Below, in pieces: positions 35,554 to 43,424 of a DNA stretch of 54,061 nt. Each line of letters opens with the position of its first letter. The stretch's first letter is position 1. Under the pieces are notes generated by a model. The model saw only the letters and a program-made list of their open reading frames with translations. It did not search any database and was not told the DNA's origin. The stretch is taken from NCBI GenBank assembly GCA_023388515.1, contig JAEWGD010000015.1, forward strand, positions 1 to 54,061, written 5' to 3'. The DNA comes from Bacillota bacterium (GTDB lineage: Bacteria > Bacillota > Clostridia > Oscillospirales > Ruminococcaceae). Both the position numbers and the translations under genes were made by a program.

Positions 35554-36588
35554 TTAGTCAATCTTACCAATCTTTATTTCCTTTTCAACTAAAGCCAAGT
35601 CATTGTCAATCATACGTTTAACAAGCTGGTCAAATGAAATTTCCCTTACCCAACCAAGTGCAGCATCTGCCTTTGCAGGGTCGCCAAGCAGAATATCAAC
35701 CTCAGCAGGACGGAAGAATTTAGGGTTGATTTTAACAATAGTCTTGCCTGTTGCCTTGTCGATACCGATTTCGTCAATGCCCTCACCCTGCCACTCAATC
35801 TCTACGCCAGTATGCTTGAATGAGATTTCAACGAACTCACGAACAGTTCTTGTTTCATTTGTAGCAATAACATAATCGTCAGGAGTATCCTGTTGTAGCA
35901 TCAGCCACATTGCCTTAACATAGTCCTGTGAATGTCCCCAGTCACGCTTTGAGTCCATGTTTCCAAGCTCAAGATGGTCCTGTATACCAAACTTAATCCT
36001 AGCAACAGCATCAGTAATTTTTCTTGTAACAAACTCCTTACCACGTCTTTCACTCTCGTGGTTAAACAGAATTCCAGAGCAAGCATATAAATCATAGCTC
36101 TCACGGTAGTTCTTAGTAATCCAGTGACCATAAAGCTTTGCAACTCCGTATGGGCTTCTAGGGTAGAAAGGTGTAGTTTCCTTCTGTGGAATTTCCTGTA
36201 CCAATCCGAACATTTCTGAAGTAGAAGCCTGATAGAAACGGCATGAAGGCTTAACAGTTCTGATAGCCTCAAGCATATTTGTAACACCAGTAGCGTTAAT
36301 TTCAGCAGTTGCTAAAGGTTGCTCCCAGCTTGTAGCAACGAATGACTGTGCAGCAAGGTTGTAAACCTCGTCAGCCTGTGAAACTTTCATAGCATTTATT
36401 AGAGAGATTACGTCAGTCATATCAGCATAGATAAATTTAATTTTATCCTTAATATGCTCAACGTTTCCGTAATCAACAACACTTTTTCTCCTCATTATAC
36501 CATAAACATTGTAACCCTTTTCAAGTAGTAGTTCGGCCAAATAAGAGCCGTCCTGTCCAGTAACACCAGTAATCAAAGCATTTTTCAT
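35554..36588 (-). CDS. gmd: GDP-mannose 4,6-dehydratase
   Basis: It converts GDP-D-mannose to GDP-4-dehydro-6-deoxy-D-mannose with bound NADP. The 344-residue protein begins ALITGVTGQDGSYLAELLLEKGY and has the catalytic YxxxK in YPRSPYGVAKLYG, the NHESERRGKEFVTRK loop that binds substrate and tetramer partner, and YVKAMWLMLQQ. It is full length and unmistakable. It sits between manC and the first GT4 gene. Two inverted family 2 repeats separate it from manC. Confidence 0.97.
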   Translation of the reverse strand: MKNALITGVTGQDGSYLAELLLEKGYNVYGIMRRKSVVDYGNVEHIKDKIKFIYADMTDVISLINAMKVSQADEVYNLAAQSFVATSWEQPLATAEINATGVTNMLEAIRTVKPSCRFYQASTSEMFGLVQEIPQKETTPFYPRSPYGVAKLYGHWITKNYRESYDLYACSGILFNHESERRGKEFVTRKITDAVARIKFGIQDHLELGNMDSKRDWGHSQDYVKAMWLMLQQDTPDDYVIATNETRTVREFVEISFKHTGVEIEWQGEGIDEIGIDKATGKTIVKINPKFFRPAEVDILLGDPAKADAALGWVREISFDQLVKRMIDNDLALVEKEIKIGKID

Positions 36589-36628
36589 TTTAATATCTCC
36601 TTATATTTTATTTAACTTGTTATATGGA

Positions 36629-36701
36629 AGCCTGTCGGCTTATGGGGCTACTCGCCCCAAACCCCCGCCAATTTTTTGAAAAAATTGGATTAAAAACTTT
36701 T
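36629..36701 (+). repeat. Family 2 hairpin repeat, full copy
   Basis: Three hairpins: AGCC-TGTC-GGCT (36629-36640), GGGGC-TACTC-GCCCC (36644-36658), and CCAATTTTTT paired with AAAAAATTGG (36668-36688). An ATTAAAAACTTTT tail follows. The layout matches 5014-5084, but the paired bases differ. Confidence 0.85.
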
Positions 36702-36748
36702 ATATATGTGTATAGCGTAAATATCCAGCACACCATAACACACAAACA

Positions 36749-36820
36749 CAAAAGTTTTTGCTCAAGCTTTTTTCAAAAAGCTTGGCGGAGTTTGAGGCGG
36801 CAGCCTCATGCCGTAAGGCG
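36749..36820 (-). repeat. Family 2 hairpin repeat, inverted partner copy
   Basis: It is in reverse orientation to the copy 48 bp away. Plus-strand order: AAAAGTTTTTGCT; CAAGCTTTTT paired with AAAAAGCTTG (36763-36784); TGAGGC-GGCA-GCCTCA (36793-36808); GCC-GTAA-GGC (36810-36819). Together the two copies fill the gmd-manC gap. Confidence 0.85.
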
Positions 36821-36831
36821 AACGTGGCGAA

Positions 36832-37908
36832 CTAAATTAACTCACGTCTATTACAGATTTTCAAGTTTTCGATAACCTTTTTAACATCTTGTGTATTATC
36901 CTTTGAGCAGATAAGGATTGCATCATCGGTATCGACAACAATAATATCCTCAACACCTACGACAGCAACAAGTCTTTTTCCACCGCATACAATAGAGCGT
37001 TCTGTGCCGATTGTGACTACATCGCCTGACATATAATTTCCATGTTCATCTGTTTGATTTATTCTTTCGAGGGCAAGCCAGCTACCTACATCGTCCCAAC
37101 CAAAGCTCCCTGAAATCGTAAAAATATCTTTTGCCTTTTCCATAATTGCGAAGTCAATTGAATCAGAATTAAAGCTCTCAAAGCTATCGTGCAGAACCTG
37201 TTCAAAGGTATCAGTTCCAACAGCGTTCTTTATATTTTGCAAGCCGTCCTTCATGTCGGGCAAGAACTCGTTAAAATTATCCATAATGGAAGAAATCTTC
37301 CACACGAACATTCCACTATTCCACAGATATTTTCTTGACGATAGATATTCTTTTGCTGTATCTAAATCAGGCTTTTCAACGAACTTATCAACCTCATAAA
37401 CGCCAGCACTTTGGTCATCTTTATGTTTAGCAAACTTAATATAACCATAACCTGTTTCAGGATAAGTTGGTGTAATACCAATAGTTACGAGATTTTTGCC
37501 CTCTTTAGCAACCCTAATCGCCTGTTTAAGCGTATCAATATACATATCCTCATACTTAATAAGATGGTCTGACGGTAACACAAGCATAATCGCATCGTCA
37601 TACTTCTTGTTGATAACCATAGCTGCAAAGCCGATACATGGTGCAGTATTTTTTGCCATAGGCTCTGCAAGAATATTTTCAACAGGAAGTTTTGGTAGCT
37701 GTTCCTTTACAACCGAAACATAATTCTCATTAGTAACAATAAAAATATCCTCATACGCAACCAAAGGCAAAAGCCTTGACACTGTTTTTTGTATCATAGT
37801 TTCACCATCTGCTGTCAGTGAAAGAAACTGCTTTGGGAAGTTATTTCTACTCTTTGGCCAGAAACGCTCTCCACGACCACCAGCCATAATAACTGCTGTA
37901 ATTTTCAT
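36832..37908 (-). CDS. manC: Mannose-1-phosphate guanylyltransferase
   Basis: It makes GDP-mannose from mannose-1-phosphate and GTP, the precursor for Gmd. The 358-residue protein has the nucleotide-binding MAGGRGERFWPKSR, followed by PKQFL, then LVLPSDH, FVEKPD and YLWNSGMFVW. It is the short form without the C-terminal phosphomannose isomerase domain, so that activity comes from elsewhere. Ribosome binding site GGAGAG. It is the second gene of the operon, 22 bp after the initiating transferase. Confidence 0.96.
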   Translation of the reverse strand: MKITAVIMAGGRGERFWPKSRNNFPKQFLSLTADGETMIQKTVSRLLPLVAYEDIFIVTNENYVSVVKEQLPKLPVENILAEPMAKNTAPCIGFAAMVINKKYDDAIMLVLPSDHLIKYEDMYIDTLKQAIRVAKEGKNLVTIGITPTYPETGYGYIKFAKHKDDQSAGVYEVDKFVEKPDLDTAKEYLSSRKYLWNSGMFVWKISSIMDNFNEFLPDMKDGLQNIKNAVGTDTFEQVLHDSFESFNSDSIDFAIMEKAKDIFTISGSFGWDDVGSWLALERINQTDEHGNYMSGDVVTIGTERSIVCGGKRLVAVVGVEDIIVVDTDDAILICSKDNTQDVKKVIENLKICNRRELI

Positions 37909-37929
37909 ATTCTCTCTCCGTTTATATAA

Positions 37930-39270
37930 TTATTTTTGTTCATTCGAATTGTTTTTGCTTGGGAAAATCATAATTTTAAGCGTCATAAGCATAATTCGTA
38001 AATCAAGCAAAAGTGAATAGCTCTCAATGTACATCAAGTCCATTTTAAGCTTATCATACGGTGTTGTATCATATACTCCAACAACCTGTGCATAGCCCGT
38101 CAGTCCAGCTTTTACCTTTAACCTAAACTCAAACTCTGGCATATCCTTTTTATATTGCTCCATTAATTCAGGGCGTTCAGGTCTTGGTCCAACAATTGAC
38201 ATATCGCCTTTTATAATATTTACAATCTGTGGAAGCTCGTCCAAACGAACCTTTCTAATAAAAGCACCCACAGGTGTAATTCTATTGTCATCATCACTTG
38301 CAAGCCTAGCTACGCCGTCTTTTTCAGCATCTATAATCATACTTCTAAACTTATAAACAAAAAACTCCTTACCATCTATAGTAAGCCTTTTTTGCTTGTA
38401 GAAAACAGGTCCACCATCATATAGTTTAATTGCAATTGCAATAATTAACATTAATGGCAATGCCACTACAAAGCCAATTATCGAAACTATCACATCAAAT
38501 ATCCGTTTAAACATCCTCTGTTCAAACGTCAAGCCATAATTCCTATTTAGCAACAAAGGCGTGTCAAACAGCTTAATTTCCTCAGCACCCCTAAGCATTA
38601 TATCAGATATTTTTGGTGAAATATAAGTTCTTATTGAATTCTCAAAGCAAAACTTCAATATGTTATTTCTTAAATTAGCCGATATATCACAAATAATCAC
38701 ACCGTCATATTCAACAAGCTTGTCCTTTATTTCTTCAAGCCCTTCCTCTTCCTTAACAGAGGCACTTATAATATATTTGTCAACACGCAAACTCATTTTG
38801 CTTACAAGATTTTCAGCAAGCTTGCTCCCATATACAATAATAAGCCGTCGTGGAGGATAAATTCTTGAGTGCAATGCTGTCATAATCCAAGTCCAACCGA
38901 TTATAATAACTATGTCAAGCATTGTCATTATAAGCATTGGCATCAAATTCATCAACCGACGTCCAATAAGGCTTATTTGCAGATAGCTTACAGCATTAAC
39001 GCATAAAATCGAAAGCGATTGCGAATAAATCATATCAGCTCTTTTAAGGTATCCGATTTTAAACCCACCGTATACCTTGAAAAACAAAAGCGTTAAAATC
39101 ATATAAACGCCAACAAGTAGCCAGTTTCCCTTTCGATAAAAAGGAAGAATAATATCGCTTGCATAGTATTCATACCACACATAACCAAAAGTAGCAGTTG
39201 TTAATGTTAAGATAATAACTGCAGAAAAAAACGAAATTATTCTCTTGTATTGTTCTTTTTTATTGTTCAT
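37930..39270 (-). CDS. Polyprenyl-phosphate sugar phosphotransferase (initiating)
   Basis: The 446-residue membrane enzyme starts lipid-linked glycan assembly by moving a sugar-1-phosphate to undecaprenyl phosphate. It has four to five N-terminal helices, a cytosolic Rossmann-like region, then one reentrant helix and the catalytic domain (KRIFDVIVSIIGFVVALP, YKQKRLTIDG, YKFRSM, RKVRLDELPQIVNIIKGDMS, VGPRPERPE, TGYAQV). This is the WbaP/CpsE class, with Asp-Glu in LDELPQ and Arg in VGPRPE. It is the first gene of the operon, with tandem extended -10 elements upstream. Confidence 0.93.
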   Translation of the reverse strand: MNNKKEQYKRIISFFSAVIILTLTTATFGYVWYEYYASDIILPFYRKGNWLLVGVYMILTLLFFKVYGGFKIGYLKRADMIYSQSLSILCVNAVSYLQISLIGRRLMNLMPMLIMTMLDIVIIIGWTWIMTALHSRIYPPRRLIIVYGSKLAENLVSKMSLRVDKYIISASVKEEEGLEEIKDKLVEYDGVIICDISANLRNNILKFCFENSIRTYISPKISDIMLRGAEEIKLFDTPLLLNRNYGLTFEQRMFKRIFDVIVSIIGFVVALPLMLIIAIAIKLYDGGPVFYKQKRLTIDGKEFFVYKFRSMIIDAEKDGVARLASDDDNRITPVGAFIRKVRLDELPQIVNIIKGDMSIVGPRPERPELMEQYKKDMPEFEFRLKVKAGLTGYAQVVGVYDTTPYDKLKMDLMYIESYSLLLDLRIMLMTLKIMIFPSKNNSNEQK

Positions 39271-39323
39271 TACTCACCTTTATAATGATTTCTTAACCGT
39301 GCAATATTTTTTGCTTGCACTAT

Positions 39324-39337
39324 ATTATAGCATTATA
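39324..39337 (-). promoter_or_regulatory. Tandem extended -10 elements of the polysaccharide operon
   Basis: The minus strand reads TGCTATAATGCTATAATATAG: two TGnTATAAT extended -10 sites 8 bp apart. They would give a leader of about 45 nt. No clear -35 was seen for either. Confidence 0.55.
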
Positions 39338-39438
39338 GCAATTTTTCTGTTATCCTAATTTAGATATTTTCTAATATTTTAGGTTAAAATAAAATAATCT
39401 TATCCTAATATATATACATTGACATTTAGTTAAAGTAA

Positions 39439-39471
39439 CTATTTATCACTGTTATAAGATATGATAAATAG
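39439..39471. promoter_or_regulatory. 10-bp inverted repeat, possible operator
   Basis: CTATTTATCA and TGATAAATAG form a perfect inverted repeat with 13 bases between, in the spacer between the divergent polysaccharide and heat-shock operons. No T run follows on either strand, so a protein-binding site is more likely than a terminator. Confidence 0.45.
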
Positions 39472-39663
39472 CCAATTAAAATATAGGAAAATATATTCCC
39501 TTAAATTCAATATACACTCCTTTATTATAACAAATTATTATAAAAAGTCAATAGCGACAATGACAAAATGAAATTATGAAATTCTACATTGTGCTTCTTG
39601 TGCAAAATAGCTGATTTTATGTTAATTCATTTGTGCAAAAACAACGAAAAGTTTTTATTGCTC

Positions 39664-39692
39664 TTGACATAAGTTAATTATAGTGTTAAATT
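39664..39692 (+). promoter_or_regulatory. Promoter of the hrcA operon
   Basis: TTGACA at 39664-39669 and TAAATT at 39687-39692 are 17 bp apart. The start of transcription would fall at the edge of the CIRCE element, so HrcA binding would block the polymerase. Confidence 0.75.
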
Positions 39693-39696
39693 ATAT

Positions 39697-39728
39697 TTAG
39701 CACTCAAGCAGTTAGAGTGCTAGCACTC
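39697..39728 (+). promoter_or_regulatory. CIRCE heat-shock operator with extra half-site
   Basis: TTAGCACTC-N9-GAGTGCTAG at 39697-39723 matches the CIRCE consensus except for the last base. The right half is also part of a perfect 14-bp palindrome, GAGTGCTAGCACTC (39715-39728), which adds a third half-site. HrcA, encoded just downstream, is the expected repressor. Confidence 0.93.
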
Positions 39729-39775
39729 AAATATAAGCTTCAACAGTATTGAGAATAAGGAGGGTTAGATTTAAA

Positions 39776-40822
39776 GTGAATAACAGAAAATTAAAAATTC
39801 TAAGAGCTGTTATTGACGAGTATATTTTGACTGGAGAACCAGTTGGCTCAAAAACAATATCTAAGCTTCCGGAAATTAACGTGTCAGCAGCGACAGTCAG
39901 AAATGATATGGCAATTCTAGAACAGCTTGGATTGCTTGAACAACCCCATACTTCAGCTGGTAGAACGCCTACATTTAGTGGATTTAAAATGTATATTGAT
40001 AGTATTTCTGCTGAAAATCGCTCTCTTACTGATGAGGAGAAACAACATCTTGATGATTTGCTAAATGTTGAAGATGTGTTTACTGAAGAGCTTTTAATAC
40101 AAAATGCAACTACTGCACTTGCTGAAATCACCAAATGTGCAACAGTCGCTAGCAACTCAACCCCTAAGTTTTCAATTATAACAAAGGTTGAGATAATTCC
40201 AACGGGTAAACGACTGTATGTGATTTTGCTTATTACCTCAAGTGGAAGTGTAAAGAATAAAGCTTGTCGGCTTGAGTTTGATTTAGATGAGCAACATCTT
40301 GATTTTTTCAGTAAGTATATTCAAGAAAACCTTCATGGTGTTTCAATTGAAAACCTTTCTGATAAAGTTTTCGATGACCTTGTAGCTGCCCTTGGAACTT
40401 ATATGGTTACTCTTTCGCCACTTGTTCAAAGCATATATGAGCTGTCAAAGGATTTGCGTGATGATGAGGTTACTGTTAGTGGTGAGAAAAATCTTCTCAA
40501 TCGTGATGACCTTGATAAAATGGAGATTGTTCGATTTATTGAGAATAAGCACAATGTTATGTCTTTGATTGATAATAGCTTTGAAGGGATTAAGGTTATT
40601 TTCAGTGATGAAAAGGATAGCTTTATTATTGGTAACTCAAGTCTTATAGTTTCAAAGTATCAAAAAGGCGATAAAGAGGCTGGTTCATTAGGAATTATCG
40701 GTCCAATGAGGCTGGATTATTCAAAAATAATTCCTTATTTAGAATATTTTACACAAAAAATTACAGATTTAATATCAGATGATGATGATTTTAGCGGAAA
40801 GGATGATAACAGAAGTGATTGA
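39776..40822 (+). CDS. hrcA: Heat-inducible transcription repressor HrcA
   Basis: It binds CIRCE and represses the chaperone operon; its folding depends on GroEL. The ~348-residue protein has an N-terminal winged helix (LKILRAVIDEYILTGEPVGSKTI, SAATVRNDMAILEQLGLLEQPHTSAGR), a GAF-like middle and the C-terminal GIIGPMRLDYSKIIPYLEY. The start is the GTG at 39776, ten bases after AAGGAGGG. It is the first gene of hrcA-grpE-dnaK-dnaJ. The C-terminal tail (SDDDDFSGKDDNRSD) is acidic and overlaps the grpE start. Confidence 0.96.
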   Translation: MNNRKLKILRAVIDEYILTGEPVGSKTISKLPEINVSAATVRNDMAILEQLGLLEQPHTSAGRTPTFSGFKMYIDSISAENRSLTDEEKQHLDDLLNVEDVFTEELLIQNATTALAEITKCATVASNSTPKFSIITKVEIIPTGKRLYVILLITSSGSVKNKACRLEFDLDEQHLDFFSKYIQENLHGVSIENLSDKVFDDLVAALGTYMVTLSPLVQSIYELSKDLRDDEVTVSGEKNLLNRDDLDKMEIVRFIENKHNVMSLIDNSFEGIKVIFSDEKDSFIIGNSSLIVSKYQKGDKEAGSLGIIGPMRLDYSKIIPYLEYFTQKITDLISDDDDFSGKDDNRSD

Positions 40823-41366
40823 TGAAAAGGATATAATTCCAGAGGATTCAGAATCCACTGAAAATCATGGAACTGAAACTCAGGATACCGATATTGATGT
40901 CGATATTACTGAGGTTGTAGAGGACGATGGGCTTGCAGCGAAAATTGAGGAGGCACTTACTTGTGCAAATGATAAATATTTAAGACTTATGGCGGAGTAT
41001 GACAATTACAGAAAGCGTACTGTTAAGGAAAAGGCTGATGCTTATAGCGACGCTTCAATAGACTGTTTGTCGGAGATACTTCCTGTTATTGATAATTTTG
41101 AACGTGCTTTTGAAACAGCTTGTTCAGATGATAATTATAGAGTTGGTATTGAAATGATTTTCAATCAGCTTAAATCTATTTTAGAGAAGATGAATGTTAG
41201 GGAGATTGAGGCATTAAACGAACCGTTCGACCCTAATCTGCATAATGCTATTAAGCGTGTGGATGATGAAAATTTTGAAGAGAACACAATTTGTGAGGTT
41301 TATCAAAAGGGTTATATGCTGGGTGATAGGGTTATACGTTATGCAATGGTTGTTGTTGCAAATTAA
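40803..41366 (+). CDS. grpE: Nucleotide exchange factor GrpE
   Basis: It releases ADP from DnaK. After an acidic, Thr/Asp-rich N-terminal stretch comes the long coiled coil, with RLMAEYDNYRKRTVKEK, and the beta domain with HNAIKRVDDENFEENTICEVYQKGY. The start is uncertain: ATG at 40779 or 40803, or GTG at 40815, all overlapping the 3' end of hrcA. GGAAAGG lies at 40796-40802. Confidence 0.94.
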   Translation: MITEVIDEKDIIPEDSESTENHGTETQDTDIDVDITEVVEDDGLAAKIEEALTCANDKYLRLMAEYDNYRKRTVKEKADAYSDASIDCLSEILPVIDNFERAFETACSDDNYRVGIEMIFNQLKSILEKMNVREIEALNEPFDPNLHNAIKRVDDENFEENTICEVYQKGYMLGDRVIRYAMVVVAN

Positions 41367-41433
41367 TAACTTCGCAATCCAAACTAAATGGTTGATATAA
41401 ATTAAATTTATTTACATTGAGAGGATGATTATT

Positions 41434-43263
41434 ATGGCAAAAATTATAGGTATTGACTTAGGTACAACAAACTCTTGCGTTGCAGTTATGGAGGCAGGAA
41501 ACGCAGTAGTTATTCCAAACTCTGAGGGTGCAAGAACAACTCCTTCAGTAGTTGCTTTTACAAAAACAGGAGAAAGACTTGTAGGTCAGGTTGCTAAGCG
41601 TCAGGCTATTACTAATCCTGATAAAACTGTTATGTCAGTAAAGCGTCATATGGGTTCTGATTTTAAGGTTGATATTGACGGTAAGAGCTATACTCCACAG
41701 GAAATTTCTGCAATGATTTTGCAAAAGCTAAAAACAGATGCTGAAGCATATCTTGGTGAAAAGGTTACAGAGGCTGTTATTACAGTTCCTGCATACTTTA
41801 CTGATGCTCAAAGACAGGCTACTAAGGACGCTGGACAGATTGCTGGGCTTACTGTTAAGAGGATTATAAATGAGCCAACTGCTGCTGCTCTTTCATATGG
41901 TGTTGATAAGGAAGAAGACCAAAAGGTTATGGTTTATGACTTGGGTGGTGGTACTTTTGACGTTTCCATTATTGAAATGGGTGATGGCGTTCAACAGGTA
42001 CTTGCAACTGCTGGTAATAACCGTCTTGGTGGTGACGATTTCGACCAGAGAATTATCAACTGGATGACGGCAGAATTTAAGAAATCGGATGGTATTGATT
42101 TATCAAATGATAATATGGCTATGCAAAGACTAAGAGAGGCTGCTGAAAAGGCTAAGATTGAGCTTTCTTCAACTCCTACATCAAATATAAATTTACCATT
42201 TATCACTGCTGATGCAAATGGTCCTAAGCATCTTGACTTAACACTTTCACAGGCTAAGTTTAATGAGCTAACTGCTGACTTGGTACAGGCTACAATGGGC
42301 CCTGTTAAGCAAGCATTGCAAGATAGTGGACTTAAGGCAAGCGATTTGAATAAGGTTCTGCTTGTGGGTGGTTCAACAAGAATTCCTGCTGTTCAAGACG
42401 CAGTTAAGGATTTAATTGGCAAGGAAGCGTTTAAGGGTATTAACCCTGACGAATGTGTTGCTCTTGGTGCATCATATCAAGGTGGTGTTCTAGGTGGAGA
42501 TGTCAAGGAAGGTCTACTTTTACTAGACGTTACTCCTCTTACACTTGGTATTGAAACTGCTGGTGGAATAAGCACTCCTATGATTACAAGAAATACAACA
42601 ATTCCTACAAAGAAAACACAGATTTTCTCAACATATGCTGATAATCAGCCTGCTGTTGATATTAATGTTTTACAGGGTGAACGTGAGTTCGCAAGTGATA
42701 ATAAACAATTAGGTACTTTCAAGCTTGATGGAATTGCACCAGCGCCAAGAGGTGTTCCACAGATTGAGGTTACTTTCGATATAGATGCAAACGGTATTGT
42801 TCATGTTTCTGCTAAGGATTTAGGTACAGGAAAGGAACAGGATATTTCAATCACTGCTTCAACAAATATGTCTAAGGAAGAAATCGAAAAGGCTGTTAAA
42901 GACTCCGAAAGATATGCCGATGAGGATAAGAAAAAGCGTGAGGCTGTTGATGCTAAGAATGCTGGTGAAAACCTTGTGTACCAATGTGAAAAAGCATTGA
43001 CTGATTTTGGTAATAAGATAACTGACGAAGACAAAGCACCTATACAGGCTAAAAGTGGTGATTTAAAAGAGGCTCTTAAAACTGATAATACAGATGATAT
43101 TAAGGCTAAGACTGAGGAGCTACAAAAGGCTTTCCATGAGCTTTCAGAAAAGGTTTATAAACAGGCTGCACCTCAACAGGACGGCAGTGCCCAGCAGGCA
43201 AATCCTGAAGATTTTAGTAACGCAGATGACGGTGTTGTTGATGCAGATTATACCGAAGTTTAA
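41434..43263 (+). CDS. dnaK: Chaperone DnaK (Hsp70)
   Basis: The 609-residue Hsp70 has the ATPase segments GIDLGTTNSCVAV, YDLGGGTFDVS and LLVGGSTRIP. It lacks the 24-residue N-domain loop of Gram-negative DnaK, as in Firmicutes. The substrate-binding domain has LLLDVTPLTLGIET and the helical lid ends in ...NADDGVVDADYTEV. Start at ATG 41434 (MAKIIGIDLG), nine bases after GAGAGG; an in-frame ATG lies three codons upstream. Confidence 0.98.
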   Translation: MAKIIGIDLGTTNSCVAVMEAGNAVVIPNSEGARTTPSVVAFTKTGERLVGQVAKRQAITNPDKTVMSVKRHMGSDFKVDIDGKSYTPQEISAMILQKLKTDAEAYLGEKVTEAVITVPAYFTDAQRQATKDAGQIAGLTVKRIINEPTAAALSYGVDKEEDQKVMVYDLGGGTFDVSIIEMGDGVQQVLATAGNNRLGGDDFDQRIINWMTAEFKKSDGIDLSNDNMAMQRLREAAEKAKIELSSTPTSNINLPFITADANGPKHLDLTLSQAKFNELTADLVQATMGPVKQALQDSGLKASDLNKVLLVGGSTRIPAVQDAVKDLIGKEAFKGINPDECVALGASYQGGVLGGDVKEGLLLLDVTPLTLGIETAGGISTPMITRNTTIPTKKTQIFSTYADNQPAVDINVLQGEREFASDNKQLGTFKLDGIAPAPRGVPQIEVTFDIDANGIVHVSAKDLGTGKEQDISITASTNMSKEEIEKAVKDSERYADEDKKKREAVDAKNAGENLVYQCEKALTDFGNKITDEDKAPIQAKSGDLKEALKTDNTDDIKAKTEELQKAFHELSEKVYKQAAPQQDGSAQQANPEDFSNADDGVVDADYTEV

Positions 43264-43284
43264 GTTAATCAGAATGTTGTTTTT

Positions 43285-43306
43285 GGGTGGATTATATAAT
43301 CCACCC
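43285..43306 (+). other. Perfect 22-bp palindrome between dnaK and dnaJ
   Basis: GGGTGGATTAT and ATAATCCACCC form an 11-bp perfect inverted repeat (a stem of about 9 bp with an ATAT loop), 21 bp after dnaK, flanked by TTTT and AAAA. A plus-strand terminator would need T after the stem and has A here, so an mRNA processing or stability element is possible. Confidence 0.7.
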
Positions 43307-43424
43307 AAAAGCCTTAAAAACAAGGTTACCCGAATTGTAGGAGCGAAAACAATTTTCACCTGCAAGAATGCAACTCAAAACTGGCGGATGGAATGTCCGT
43401 ACCTACATTTTCAGGAGGTAAGTT

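Noticed and set aside
39271..39775. Replication origin at the strand switch
   Set aside because: No DnaA-box cluster, no dnaA or dnaN nearby. The region is explained as two divergent promoters.
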